Below, piece by piece: positions 47,867 to 55,457 of a DNA stretch of 64,000 nucleotides; the first letter of the stretch is position 1, and every line of letters starts with the position of its first letter. Origin of the DNA: Solimonas flava DSM 18980. GTDB lineage: Bacteria; Pseudomonadota; Gammaproteobacteria; Nevskiales; Nevskiaceae. The notes beneath the pieces are model-generated. The model was not told where the DNA came from, ran no database searches, and saw nothing but the letters and a program-made list of their open reading frames with translations. The DNA is taken from assembly GCF_000426685.1 (NCBI RefSeq), contig NZ_AUFV01000003.1, positions 372,001 through 436,000 of the forward strand. The letters are read 5' to 3'. The translations under genes were made by a program, and so were the position numbers.

Positions 47867-48463
47867 ATGCCCGTCGCGCTGTTCGTCGCCTATCTGCTGT
47901 TCGTCCACCTCGGCGTGTTGCTCGACGCGCCGGTGCTGCAGTGGCTCGCGCTGCAGGCGCTCTACGCCAGCGTGCTGCTGGCGCCGCTGCGCGCCGGACG
48001 CCTCGCGTACTGGCTGGCCTGGGCCGGCTTCGCCGTGCTGAGCTGGGCGGTCGCGCTGTTCGGCGGCGGCATCTACCTGCTGTACCTGCCGCCGCTGGCG
48101 TTGAGCGGCCTGGCCTGCGTCGCGTTCTGGCGCAGTCTCGGCGCCGGCCAGGTGCCGATGGTGACGCGCGTCGCCACCGCCGTGCACGGCACGCTGGCGC
48201 CGCCGCTCGCCGCGCACACGCGGCAGGTCACGCGGCTGTGGACCGTGGTGCTCGCCGCGCTGTTCGTCGTCACGCTGCTGCTGACGCTGAGCGGCCACCG
48301 GCAATGGTGGGCGTGGTTCACCAACGCCGGCAGCTATGCCGTCATGGGCCTGCTGTTCCTCGCCGAGTTTCTCTATCGTCGCCGCCGCTTCCCGCAGCAC
48401 GGCGGCGACAGCTTTGTCGGCTATCTGCGCCGCATCGCCGCCAGCGGCGTGCGCTTCCGCTGA
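47867..48463 (+). CDS. COG4648-like membrane protein of the pigment cluster
   Basis: The 198-residue protein has five or six predicted membrane helices and ends with the basic EFLYRRRRFPQHGGDSFVGYLRRI segment seen in COG4648-type proteins of APE clusters. Function is unknown; it may aid membrane anchoring of the biosynthetic complex or export. The stop overlaps the ligase start (TGATG). No convincing ribosome-binding site was seen before the ATG. Confidence 0.85.
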   Translation: MPVALFVAYLLFVHLGVLLDAPVLQWLALQALYASVLLAPLRAGRLAYWLAWAGFAVLSWAVALFGGGIYLLYLPPLALSGLACVAFWRSLGAGQVPMVTRVATAVHGTLAPPLAAHTRQVTRLWTVVLAALFVVTLLLTLSGHRQWWAWFTNAGSYAVMGLLFLAEFLYRRRRFPQHGGDSFVGYLRRIAASGVRFR

Positions 48464-49806
48464 TGACGCTCTCGCAAAGCGAACTGCTGCCGCTGGTCGC
48501 CGGCGACGATCCGCAGGCCGTGCTCTGGCAGCGCGGCGCGCGGCCGGTCACGCGCGCCGCTTTCGTGCGCGCCGCGCAGCGCTTCGCCGCGACGCTGCCC
48601 GGCGACGGGCCGCTGCTCAATCTCTGCGAATCGCGCGAGCGCTTCGCGCTGACGCTGGCGGCGGCGCTGCTGGCACGGCGCACGCTGCTGCTGCCGCCGA
48701 GCACGGCACCGGCGACGCTGCGCGAGATCGCCGAGACGCACGGCGTGCGCGCCGCCGTCGGCGAGCGCGCCGAGCTTGCCGCCGGCCTCGCCTGGCTGCC
48801 GGCGCCCGAGACCGGCGACGCGGACGCCGCAGGCGAGTTCGGCGCGGTGCCGGCGATTCCGGCCGCCGCGATCGCGGCGATCCCGTTCACGTCCGGCAGC
48901 ACCGGCCGGCCGCAGCCGCATCCGAAGACCTGGGGCACGCTGGTGCGCACGGCGCAGCTGGCGCTGGCGCGCTTCGCGCCCGGTGGCGGCCGGCCGTCGG
49001 TGGTCGCGACGGTGCCGCCGCAGCACATGTACGGGCTGGAGACTTCGGTCGTGTTCGCGCTGGCCGGCGGCCTGCGCACGCACGCCGGCAAGCCGTTCTT
49101 TCCGGCCGACGTGGTCGCCGCGCTCGCCGAAGTGCCGGCGCCGCGCCTGCTGGTGACGACGCCGGTGCATTTGCGCGCGCTGGTCGCCGCCGGCCTGCGC
49201 GCGCCGGCGATCGAGCGCATCGTTTCGGCGACCGCGCCGCTGGCGCCGGAGCTGGCTGCCGCCGCCGAGCGCCTGTTCGGCGCGCCGGTCTGCGAAATCT
49301 ACGGCTGCACCGAAGCCGGCAGTCTGGCGACGCGGCGCACCGTCGACGGCGAGATCTGGCGCCTGCACGACGGCGCCACGCTGACGCCGCATGAGGATGG
49401 CGCCGCGCTGCACGGCACGCATCTGCCGGACGCCGTCTGGCTGCAGGACCGCATCGAGCTGCTCGACGCCGGCGCCGGCCGCTTCCGTCTGCTCGGTCGC
49501 GCCCAGGATCTGCTCAAGGTCGCCGGCAAGCGCATGTCGGCGGCCGATCTGACGCAGAAGCTGCTGCTGATTCCCGGCGTCGAGGATGGCGTCATCGTGC
49601 CGCCGGACACCGGTCGCGAACGGCCGGCAGCGCTGGTCGTCGCGCCGAGCCTGAGCGAAGCGCAGATCCTCGCCGCGCTCGCCGAGCGCGTCGATCCGGT
49701 GTTCCTGCCGCGGCCGCTGAAGCGCGTCGCGCGGCTGCCGCGCAACGAACTCGGCAAGCTGCCGCAGGCCCAGCTCGCCGCGCTGCTCGCGGGCGCCGGG
49801 CCGTGA
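48463..49806 (+). CDS. AMP-dependent acyl/aryl-ACP ligase (ApeH-like)
   Basis: The 447-residue ANL-family ligase shows the phosphate loop FTSGSTGRPQPHPKTW, the YGCTEAGS adenine-site motif and the hinge/C-terminal RLLGRAQDLLKVAGKRMS. It lacks the usual long N-terminal part of acyl-CoA ligases. It is inferred to activate the aromatic starter acid (hydroxybenzoate) with ATP and load it onto an ACP, as for ApeH. Confidence 0.88.
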   Translation: MTLSQSELLPLVAGDDPQAVLWQRGARPVTRAAFVRAAQRFAATLPGDGPLLNLCESRERFALTLAAALLARRTLLLPPSTAPATLREIAETHGVRAAVGERAELAAGLAWLPAPETGDADAAGEFGAVPAIPAAAIAAIPFTSGSTGRPQPHPKTWGTLVRTAQLALARFAPGGGRPSVVATVPPQHMYGLETSVVFALAGGLRTHAGKPFFPADVVAALAEVPAPRLLVTTPVHLRALVAAGLRAPAIERIVSATAPLAPELAAAAERLFGAPVCEIYGCTEAGSLATRRTVDGEIWRLHDGATLTPHEDGAALHGTHLPDAVWLQDRIELLDAGAGRFRLLGRAQDLLKVAGKRMSAADLTQKLLLIPGVEDGVIVPPDTGRERPAALVVAPSLSEAQILAALAERVDPVFLPRPLKRVARLPRNELGKLPQAQLAALLAGAGP

Positions 49807-50114
49807 GCGACGAACAACGCGTCACGCAGCGCATCGGCGCCGATCATCCGGCGCTGCCCGGCCATTTCCCCGGCCATCCGCTGGTGCCCGGCGTGGTGCT
49901 GCTCGAATGCGCCGCGGCGCTGGCGCAGGCGCGCTACGGCTACGGCGCGCCGCGCGGCGTCAACCTGCTGAAATTCATCGCCCCGGTACGGCCGGAGCAG
50001 GATTTCGACTGCGTGCTGGTCGCCGGCGAGCGCGGCCGCGTCGCCTTCCGCATCGAGCTCGACGGCCGCATCGCCGCGCAGGGCAGCCTGCAGTTCGACG
50101 TGCCCGACGCATGA
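49803..50114 (+). CDS. Hotdog-fold acyl-ACP dehydratase (ApeI/FabZ-like)
   Basis: The 103-residue protein is a short FabZ-like domain with HPALPGHFPGHPLVPGVVLLE (catalytic His in the GHFPGHP loop) and LLKFIAPVRPEQ. The GTG start overlaps the ligase stop and its own stop overlaps the acyltransferase start, so it is tightly coupled. It is the third dehydratase-like gene of the cluster in coordinate order, and the first on the plus arm. Confidence 0.86.
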   Translation: MSDEQRVTQRIGADHPALPGHFPGHPLVPGVVLLECAAALAQARYGYGAPRGVNLLKFIAPVRPEQDFDCVLVAGERGRVAFRIELDGRIAAQGSLQFDVPDA

Positions 50115-51037
50115 GCGACGCCGCCGGCTGGCAGCAGCAGCGCGAGCGCAGCACGGTTTTCATGCTGCGCCTGATCGTCGCCATCGCGCGCGTCTTCGGC
50201 CGCCGCGTCGCGCGCGTCTTTCTGTATCCGACGGTGCTGTACTTCGTGCTCGCCGGCGGCGCCCAGGGCCGCGCCTCGCGCGCCTACCTGCGCCGTGTGC
50301 TCGGCCGCGCGCCGACGCCGGCCGACCGCTGGCGCCACTTCTTCTGCTTCGCGAGCTGCATGCTCGACCGCCTGTTCCTGGTCGGCGGCTACACGCGCGG
50401 GCTCGATGTGCGGGTGACGCGCGACGCCGGCGTGCAGCGCCTGCTCGACGAGGGCCGCGGCGCGCTGCTGCTGCTCGCGCACGTCGGCAGCTTCGAGACG
50501 ATCCGCGTCACCGGCAGCGTCGAGCGGCGCATGCCGCTGCGTGTGGTGATGGATCGCGCGCACGGCGGCGTCTACACGGCGATCCTCGAACGGCTCAATC
50601 CGCAACTGGCGGCGCACATCCTCGACGCCGGCGAGCGCGGCCCGGATTTTCTGCTCAGGCTCAAGGCGGCGATCGAGCGCGGCGAGATCGTCTGCCTGAT
50701 GGCCGACCGCGCGCGCGACGGCGAGGCGACGCTGCGCGTGCCGCTGCTCGGCGGCGCGGTGGCGCTGCCGATGGCGCCGTGGATCGTCGCCAGCCTGCTG
50801 CAGGTGCCGGTGCTGACCGGCTTCGCCGTGCACCGCGGCGGCGGCCGCTACGATGCGTGCATCGAATGCTTCGCCGAGCGCGTGCAGGTCGAACGGCGCA
50901 CGCGTGCCGCCGACGCGCAGCGCTACGCCGAAGCCTATGCGCGCCGGCTCGAAGCCGTGCTGCGCGACGCGCCGTACAACTGGTTCAACTTCTATGACTA
51001 CTGGATCGACGATGCCCGCGACGATCGCGCCGCTTGA
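50111..51037 (+). CDS. LpxL/HtrB-type lipid acyltransferase of the pigment cluster
   Basis: The 308-residue enzyme belongs to the LpxL/HtrB family, with the HX4(D/E) box in LLLAHVGSFETIR, the VMDRAHGGVY acceptor region and MADRARDGEATLRVPLLGG. One N-terminal membrane segment anchors it. It may add the polyene or a fatty acid to the glycolipid anchor. The next ketosynthase gene starts 26 bases inside its 3' end. Confidence 0.88.
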   Translation: MSDAAGWQQQRERSTVFMLRLIVAIARVFGRRVARVFLYPTVLYFVLAGGAQGRASRAYLRRVLGRAPTPADRWRHFFCFASCMLDRLFLVGGYTRGLDVRVTRDAGVQRLLDEGRGALLLLAHVGSFETIRVTGSVERRMPLRVVMDRAHGGVYTAILERLNPQLAAHILDAGERGPDFLLRLKAAIERGEIVCLMADRARDGEATLRVPLLGGAVALPMAPWIVASLLQVPVLTGFAVHRGGGRYDACIECFAERVQVERRTRAADAQRYAEAYARRLEAVLRDAPYNWFNFYDYWIDDARDDRAA

Positions 51038-52232
51038 GCTCGCCGCCTGGACCGCGACGACCGCGCTCGGCCACGGCCGCGGCGCGCAGCTCGCGGCGCT
51101 GCGCGAGGGCCGCAGCGGCCTCGCCCAAACGCCGATCGCGGATGCCGTGCTCGGCGACTGCGGCCTGCAGACCTGGGTCGGCGCGGTCGCCGGCCTCGAC
51201 ACGCCGCTGGACGGCGCCTGGGCCGAGTGGGACTGCCGCAACAACCGGCTGGCGGCGCTGGCGCTGGCGCAGGACGGCTTCGCGGCGGCGGTCGCCGGGG
51301 CCCGCGCGCGGCTCGGCGCCGCGCGCATCGGCGTGTTCATCGGCACCTCGACCTCCGGCGTGCTGTCGACCGAGCTGGCGTACCGCGCGCGGGATCGCGA
51401 CGCGAACCGCCTGCCGGACAGCTTCCGGCACCGCACCACGCACAACCCGCAGGCCGCCGCCGAGTTCGTGCGCCTGCAGCTCGGGCTCGACAGCGTCGCG
51501 CTGGCGATCTGCACCGCCTGCTCGTCGAGCGCCAAGGTCTTCGCCGCGGCCAGCCGCGCGATCGCGGCCGGTGTCTGCGACGCGGCGGTGGTCGGCGGGG
51601 TCGACAGCCTGTGCCTGACGACGCTGTACGGCTTCAACGCCCTGCAGCTGGTGTCGTCGGAGATCTGCCGGCCGGCCGACGCGCAGCGGCGCGGCATCTC
51701 GATCGGCGAAGGCGCCGGCTTCGCGCTGCTGATGCCGGCGCGCGCGCCGGGCGCGCTGGCGCTGCTCGGCTACGGCGAGTCGTCCGATGCCTACCACATG
51801 AGCACGCCGGACCCGCAGGGCCGCGGCGCGGCGCTGGCGATGCGCGACGCGCTGGCGCGCGCCGGCCTGCCGGCCGCCGCCGTCGATTACGTGAACCTGC
51901 ACGGCACGGCGACGCCGGCCAACGACGCTTCCGAGGATCAGGGTGTCTGCGCGGTGTTCGGCGCGCGTGACGAGGGCGGGCCGCCGTGCAGCTCGACCAA
52001 GGGTTACACCGGCCACACGCTCGGCGCGGCCGGCATCGTCGAAGCCGTCTACGCGTGCCTCGCCGTCGAGCACGGTTTCGTGCCGCCGAGCCTGAACACG
52101 CGTACGCTCGATCCGGCGCTGCGCGCGCACTACGCGCTGGAGGCGCAGTCGCGGCCGCTGCGCATCGCCGCCTCGAATTCGTTCGGCTTCGGCGGCAACA
52201 ATGCCTGCCTGATCTTCGGGAGGGCCGCCTGA
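51012..52232 (+). CDS. Beta-ketoacyl-ACP synthase (FabB/F-like) of the pigment cluster, plus arm
   Basis: The 406-residue ketosynthase has the nucleophile Cys170 in CTACSSSAKV and histidines in NLHGTATPANDASE and GYTGHTLGAAG. It is followed directly by a Cys-less partner, so by analogy with ApeO-ApeC it is probably the catalytic half of a ketosynthase/chain-length-factor heterodimer. The ATG at 51012 overlaps the upstream acyltransferase by 26 bases; upstream in-frame sequence lacks family character. Confidence 0.9.
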   Translation: MPATIAPLELAAWTATTALGHGRGAQLAALREGRSGLAQTPIADAVLGDCGLQTWVGAVAGLDTPLDGAWAEWDCRNNRLAALALAQDGFAAAVAGARARLGAARIGVFIGTSTSGVLSTELAYRARDRDANRLPDSFRHRTTHNPQAAAEFVRLQLGLDSVALAICTACSSSAKVFAAASRAIAAGVCDAAVVGGVDSLCLTTLYGFNALQLVSSEICRPADAQRRGISIGEGAGFALLMPARAPGALALLGYGESSDAYHMSTPDPQGRGAALAMRDALARAGLPAAAVDYVNLHGTATPANDASEDQGVCAVFGARDEGGPPCSSTKGYTGHTLGAAGIVEAVYACLAVEHGFVPPSLNTRTLDPALRAHYALEAQSRPLRIAASNSFGFGGNNACLIFGRAA

Positions 52233-53011
52233 TGCGCGTCGCGATCGAGGCCATCGGCCTGGCTGCGCCGGGCCTGCCGGACTGGCCGTCGGCGGCGCGC
52301 GTGCTGCGCGGCGAGGCGGCGCACGAGGCCGTCGAGCTGCCGGCCTACGCGCCGCCGCTGCTGCCGCCGAACGAACGCCGCCGCGCGACGCCGGCGGTGC
52401 GTCAGGCGTTCCGCGTCGCCGAGGAGGCGATCGCCGGCCGCGACGCCCGCACCCTGGCGACGGTGTTCGCCGGCTCCGATGCCGACATGGCGATCCTGCA
52501 TCGCATCTGCGCGGCCGTCGCCGAGCCGCAGAAGCTCGTTTCGCCGACCGACTTCCACAACTCCGTGCACAACGCGGCTGCCGGCTATTGGGGCATCGCC
52601 GTCGGCTCGACCGCGCCGTCGACGACGCTGGCCGGCTACGACGGCTCGTTCGCGCTCGGTCTGTTCGAGGCGGCGCTGCAGGTCGTCAGCGACGCGCGCG
52701 ACGTGCTGCTCGTGGTGTTCGACGTGCCGGCGCCGCCGCCGCTGTTCGACGCGCGTCCGCTCGCTTGCGCGGCGAGCTGCGCACTGTGGCTGAAACCCGA
52801 AGGCGGCGCCGCGCCGCTCGGTCATCTCGACCTGGCGCTCGGCGACGGCGCCGAGACCACGCTCGATGCGCCCGCGCTCGAAGCGCTGCGTCTCGCCAAT
52901 CCGGCGCTGCGCGCGCTGCCGCTGCTGCGCCGCGTGGCGCGCGGCGAAGCCGGCGCGGTGGCGCTGCCGAACTCCGGCGGCCGCGCCCTGCAGCTGCACT
53001 GGCAGCCGTGA
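52232..53011 (+). CDS. Chain-length-factor-like ketosynthase partner (ApeC-like)
   Basis: The 259-residue protein is a shortened ketosynthase homologue of the Ketoacyl-synt_2 type, with FAGSDADMAILHRICAAV and the strong block SPTDFHNSVHNAAAGYW. No nucleophilic Cys occurs at the position where KS enzymes carry it (GSTAPSTTLAGYDGS), so it should be a structural, chain-length-determining subunit. The start overlaps the ketosynthase stop (TGATG), consistent with stoichiometric synthesis. Confidence 0.88.
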   Translation: MRVAIEAIGLAAPGLPDWPSAARVLRGEAAHEAVELPAYAPPLLPPNERRRATPAVRQAFRVAEEAIAGRDARTLATVFAGSDADMAILHRICAAVAEPQKLVSPTDFHNSVHNAAAGYWGIAVGSTAPSTTLAGYDGSFALGLFEAALQVVSDARDVLLVVFDVPAPPPLFDARPLACAASCALWLKPEGGAAPLGHLDLALGDGAETTLDAPALEALRLANPALRALPLLRRVARGEAGAVALPNSGGRALQLHWQP

Positions 53012-53024
53012 GGCCGGGCGCGCG

Positions 53025-53474
53025 ATGACGGTCCTGCTCGACCGCGCCGGCCTCGCCGCGCTGGTGCCGCACGCCGGCGCGATGTGCCTCTGGGACGAGC
53101 TGCTCGCCGCCGACGAGACCACGGTGCACGTGCGCACGCGGCGCCACGCCGACGCCGACCACCCGCTGCGCCGCGACGGCCGGCTCGCGGCGCTGCACCT
53201 GATCGAGTACGGCGCGCAGGCGATGGCCGTGCACGGCGGCTGGCTCGCCAAGACCGCCGACGGCGCCGGCGGTGCCCGACCCGGCGTGCTCGCCGCGGTG
53301 CGCGACGTGGCGCTGCACGTCGAGCGCATCGACGACCTCGCCGCGCCGCTCGAATGCAGCGCGCGCCGCCTCGTCGCCAATGCCGGCGGCTGGATGTACG
53401 AATTCCGCCTCCACGCCGGCGACCGCACGCTCGCCACCGGCCGCGCGTCGGTGATCCTCGCCGCGCCGGCTTGA
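53025..53474 (+). CDS. Hotdog-fold 3-hydroxyacyl-ACP dehydratase (ApeP-like), plus arm
   Basis: The 149-residue protein has the ALVPHAGAMCLWDELLA opening with the catalytic His, and the LHLIEYGAQAMAVHGG helix, both close to ApeP-type dehydratases. The cluster thus carries two ApeP-like and two ApeI-like proteins, one of each per arm. This gene ends the plus arm; the following EamA gene is separated by about 145 bases. Confidence 0.87.
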   Translation: MTVLLDRAGLAALVPHAGAMCLWDELLAADETTVHVRTRRHADADHPLRRDGRLAALHLIEYGAQAMAVHGGWLAKTADGAGGARPGVLAAVRDVALHVERIDDLAAPLECSARRLVANAGGWMYEFRLHAGDRTLATGRASVILAAPA

Positions 53475-53618
53475 GCGGCGGAGAGCGGGTGGCCGCCGGC
53501 CTCGGTTCGCGCCGGCCCGGATCTTGGCATTCGAGCGCAGCAATCGGATGGCCGCGCAGGCGGTGACGCGATATTTCTCGCAGCCAGCAGGCCTATGGCC
53601 TTCCTGTCTGGAGGATCG

Positions 53619-54572
53619 GTGTCACACACGCTTTCGTCGCATCGCCCGTTGACGGCCCCGGAGTGGGGAATGCTGCTGATCCTCGCATCGGCCTGGGGCG
53701 GCTCGTTCTTCTTCAATGGCATCGCGGTTCGCGAGCTGCCAGTCTTCACCATCGTCGCCTCGCGACTGGTCATGGCTGCGGCCATTCTGCTGGCGATCCT
53801 GCGATTGCGCGCAGAGCGGCTGCCGGCGAATCCCGGCGTCTGGGGGTGCTTCCTGGTCATGGGAGCGCTGAACAACGCCATCCCATTTTCGCTGATCGTC
53901 TGGGGGCAACAGCAGCTTGCCTCCGGAGTCGCCGCGATTCTCAACGCGGCCACGCCGCTATTGACGGTGGTCCTCGCGCACGTGCTGACGCGCGACGAGA
54001 AGATGAGCGGTGGACGTCTGCTCGGCGTCGCGGTCGGGTTTGCCGGCGTCGCGGTGATGATCGGTCCCGCCGCCGTTCGTACGCCGGGTTCGGGCGTTGC
54101 CGCCGAGCTGGCATGCCTGGCCGGCGCGCTGTCCTACGCGCTCGCGGGCATCTTCGGGCGCCGCTTCCGGGCGCTGGGCATGACGCCGATGGCTACTGCG
54201 AGCGGTCAGCTGATCGCGTCCAGCGCCCTGCTCTTGCCGCTCGCGTTGTTCGTCGATCATCCCTGGACGCTGGCGGTTCCGGGCGTGGCGACGATCGGCG
54301 CTCTGGTCGGTCTTGCCGCGATCTCGACGGCCTTCGCGTATGTGCTCTACTTCCGCATCCTGGCGACGGCCGGCGCGACCAATCTGCTGCTGGTGACGTT
54401 CCTGATCCCGGTTAGCGCCATCCTGCTCGGCCACCTGTTTCTCGACGAAAGCCTGCTGCCAAAGCACGGCGCCGGCATCGCGCTGATCGGCCTCGGACTC
54501 GCCGCGATCGACGGCAGGCCGTGGTCGCTCCTGCGCCGCCGGTGGTTCCGCGCAGCGGGGCGCGGCCGTTGA
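53619..54572 (+). CDS. EamA/DMT-family transporter
   Basis: The 317-residue protein has ten predicted membrane helices in two EamA repeats (ILASAWGGSFFFNGIAV in the first, LGLAAIDG at the end). It is a drug/metabolite exporter of unknown substrate. I chose the GTG at 53619 because TGGAGGA sits just upstream; an ATG at 53595 would add eight residues but lacks a good ribosome-binding site. Codon use is visibly less GC-rich at third positions than in the neighbouring pigment genes, which hints at a different origin. Confidence 0.86.
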   Translation: MSHTLSSHRPLTAPEWGMLLILASAWGGSFFFNGIAVRELPVFTIVASRLVMAAAILLAILRLRAERLPANPGVWGCFLVMGALNNAIPFSLIVWGQQQLASGVAAILNAATPLLTVVLAHVLTRDEKMSGGRLLGVAVGFAGVAVMIGPAAVRTPGSGVAAELACLAGALSYALAGIFGRRFRALGMTPMATASGQLIASSALLLPLALFVDHPWTLAVPGVATIGALVGLAAISTAFAYVLYFRILATAGATNLLLVTFLIPVSAILLGHLFLDESLLPKHGAGIALIGLGLAAIDGRPWSLLRRRWFRAAGRGR

Positions 54573-54618
54573 GCGAAGCCTATGCAGCGCACGCGGCTGA
54601 ACACTGCGGTCTGGTGGC

Positions 54619-55068
54619 TCAGGCCGGCGCCCGCACCAATGTCGTCGCCGTATAGGCGAGCGTCGCCAGCACGAGCAGCGCGAGGCCGATGAGGTCGCCG
54701 GTGGCGAGGCGACCGGCCGGGGTGCCGGGCGCGCGCACGGCGAGCACGCGTTCGCGGTGGATCAGGAACAGCGGCACGGTCACGCTGATCGCGATCAGCA
54801 GGCCGAACAGCAGATAGAGCCAGACGCCGCGCATGTGCAGGCGCCGCGCTTCGAGCACCATCCACAGCAGCACCGCGAAGCTGAGGAAGAACAGGTCGAC
54901 GGTGATCGAGCGGCTCGCCGGATTGGCGAAGGTGTCGCTCCAGAAGCGCAGGTTGGCGCCGGCGAAGCCGAGCGGCAGGTAGGCCACGTTGTGGCTCCAG
55001 GTGCCGATCAGCGCCAGCAGCGCGATCGACGCATATGCGACGCACAGCAGTTTGCGCGTGACCGTCAT
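54619..55068 (-). CDS. DUF2834-like small membrane protein
   Basis: The 149-residue protein has four predicted membrane helices. It contains SHNVAYLPLGFAGANLRFWSDTFANPASRSITVDLFFLS, which matches the DUF2834 pattern, and the REARRLHMRGVWLYLLFGLLIAISVTVPLFL-type second half. Function unknown. ATG at 55068 has AGGGA nine bases upstream; an ATG at 55089 is a less likely alternative. Confidence 0.75.
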   Translation of the reverse strand: MTVTRKLLCVAYASIALLALIGTWSHNVAYLPLGFAGANLRFWSDTFANPASRSITVDLFFLSFAVLLWMVLEARRLHMRGVWLYLLFGLLIAISVTVPLFLIHRERVLAVRAPGTPAGRLATGDLIGLALLVLATLAYTATTLVRAPA

Positions 55069-55178
55069 CTCCGCCCGTCCCTGTGGCATGCCCCGCGCCA
55101 CAGTGTGCCCGGATCGGCTCGCGCTGGCGACGGTGCGGCGGCATCGCCGCGCCGCTTGCGGCCCGCTGCGGCCCGGGT

Positions 55179-55427
55179 CTACGCGACCGCGCCGCAGCCG
55201 CCCGGCCGGAGCACGCGCCGGGTCGAGGCCGGATGCCGGATCAGCGCGTCGGCCGGCCGCCGCGGCCGTGCGAGCAGTTCGCCGCCGCAGTTCGGACAGC
55301 GGCCGCCGAGCGTGGTTTCGGCGCAGCTCGCGCAGAAGGTGCATTCGAACGAGCAGATGCGCGCGTCGCTGCTGTCCGGCGGCAGGTCGCGGTCGCAGCA
55401 CTCGCAGTTCGGTCGCAGTTCCAGCAT
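55179..55427 (-). CDS. DUF1272 zinc-ribbon-like protein
   Basis: The 82-residue protein starts LELRPNCECCDRDLPPDS and has paired cysteines CSFECTFCASCAE and CPNCGGEL, the DUF1272 pattern, which probably bind zinc. The last 30 residues are Arg/Pro-rich and variable. GGAGAAC precedes the ATG. Its function is unknown. Confidence 0.87.
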   Translation of the reverse strand: MLELRPNCECCDRDLPPDSSDARICSFECTFCASCAETTLGGRCPNCGGELLARPRRPADALIRHPASTRRVLRPGGCGAVA

Positions 55428-55457
55428 CGGCGTTCTCCGCGTCGTGGGGCTTCGATC

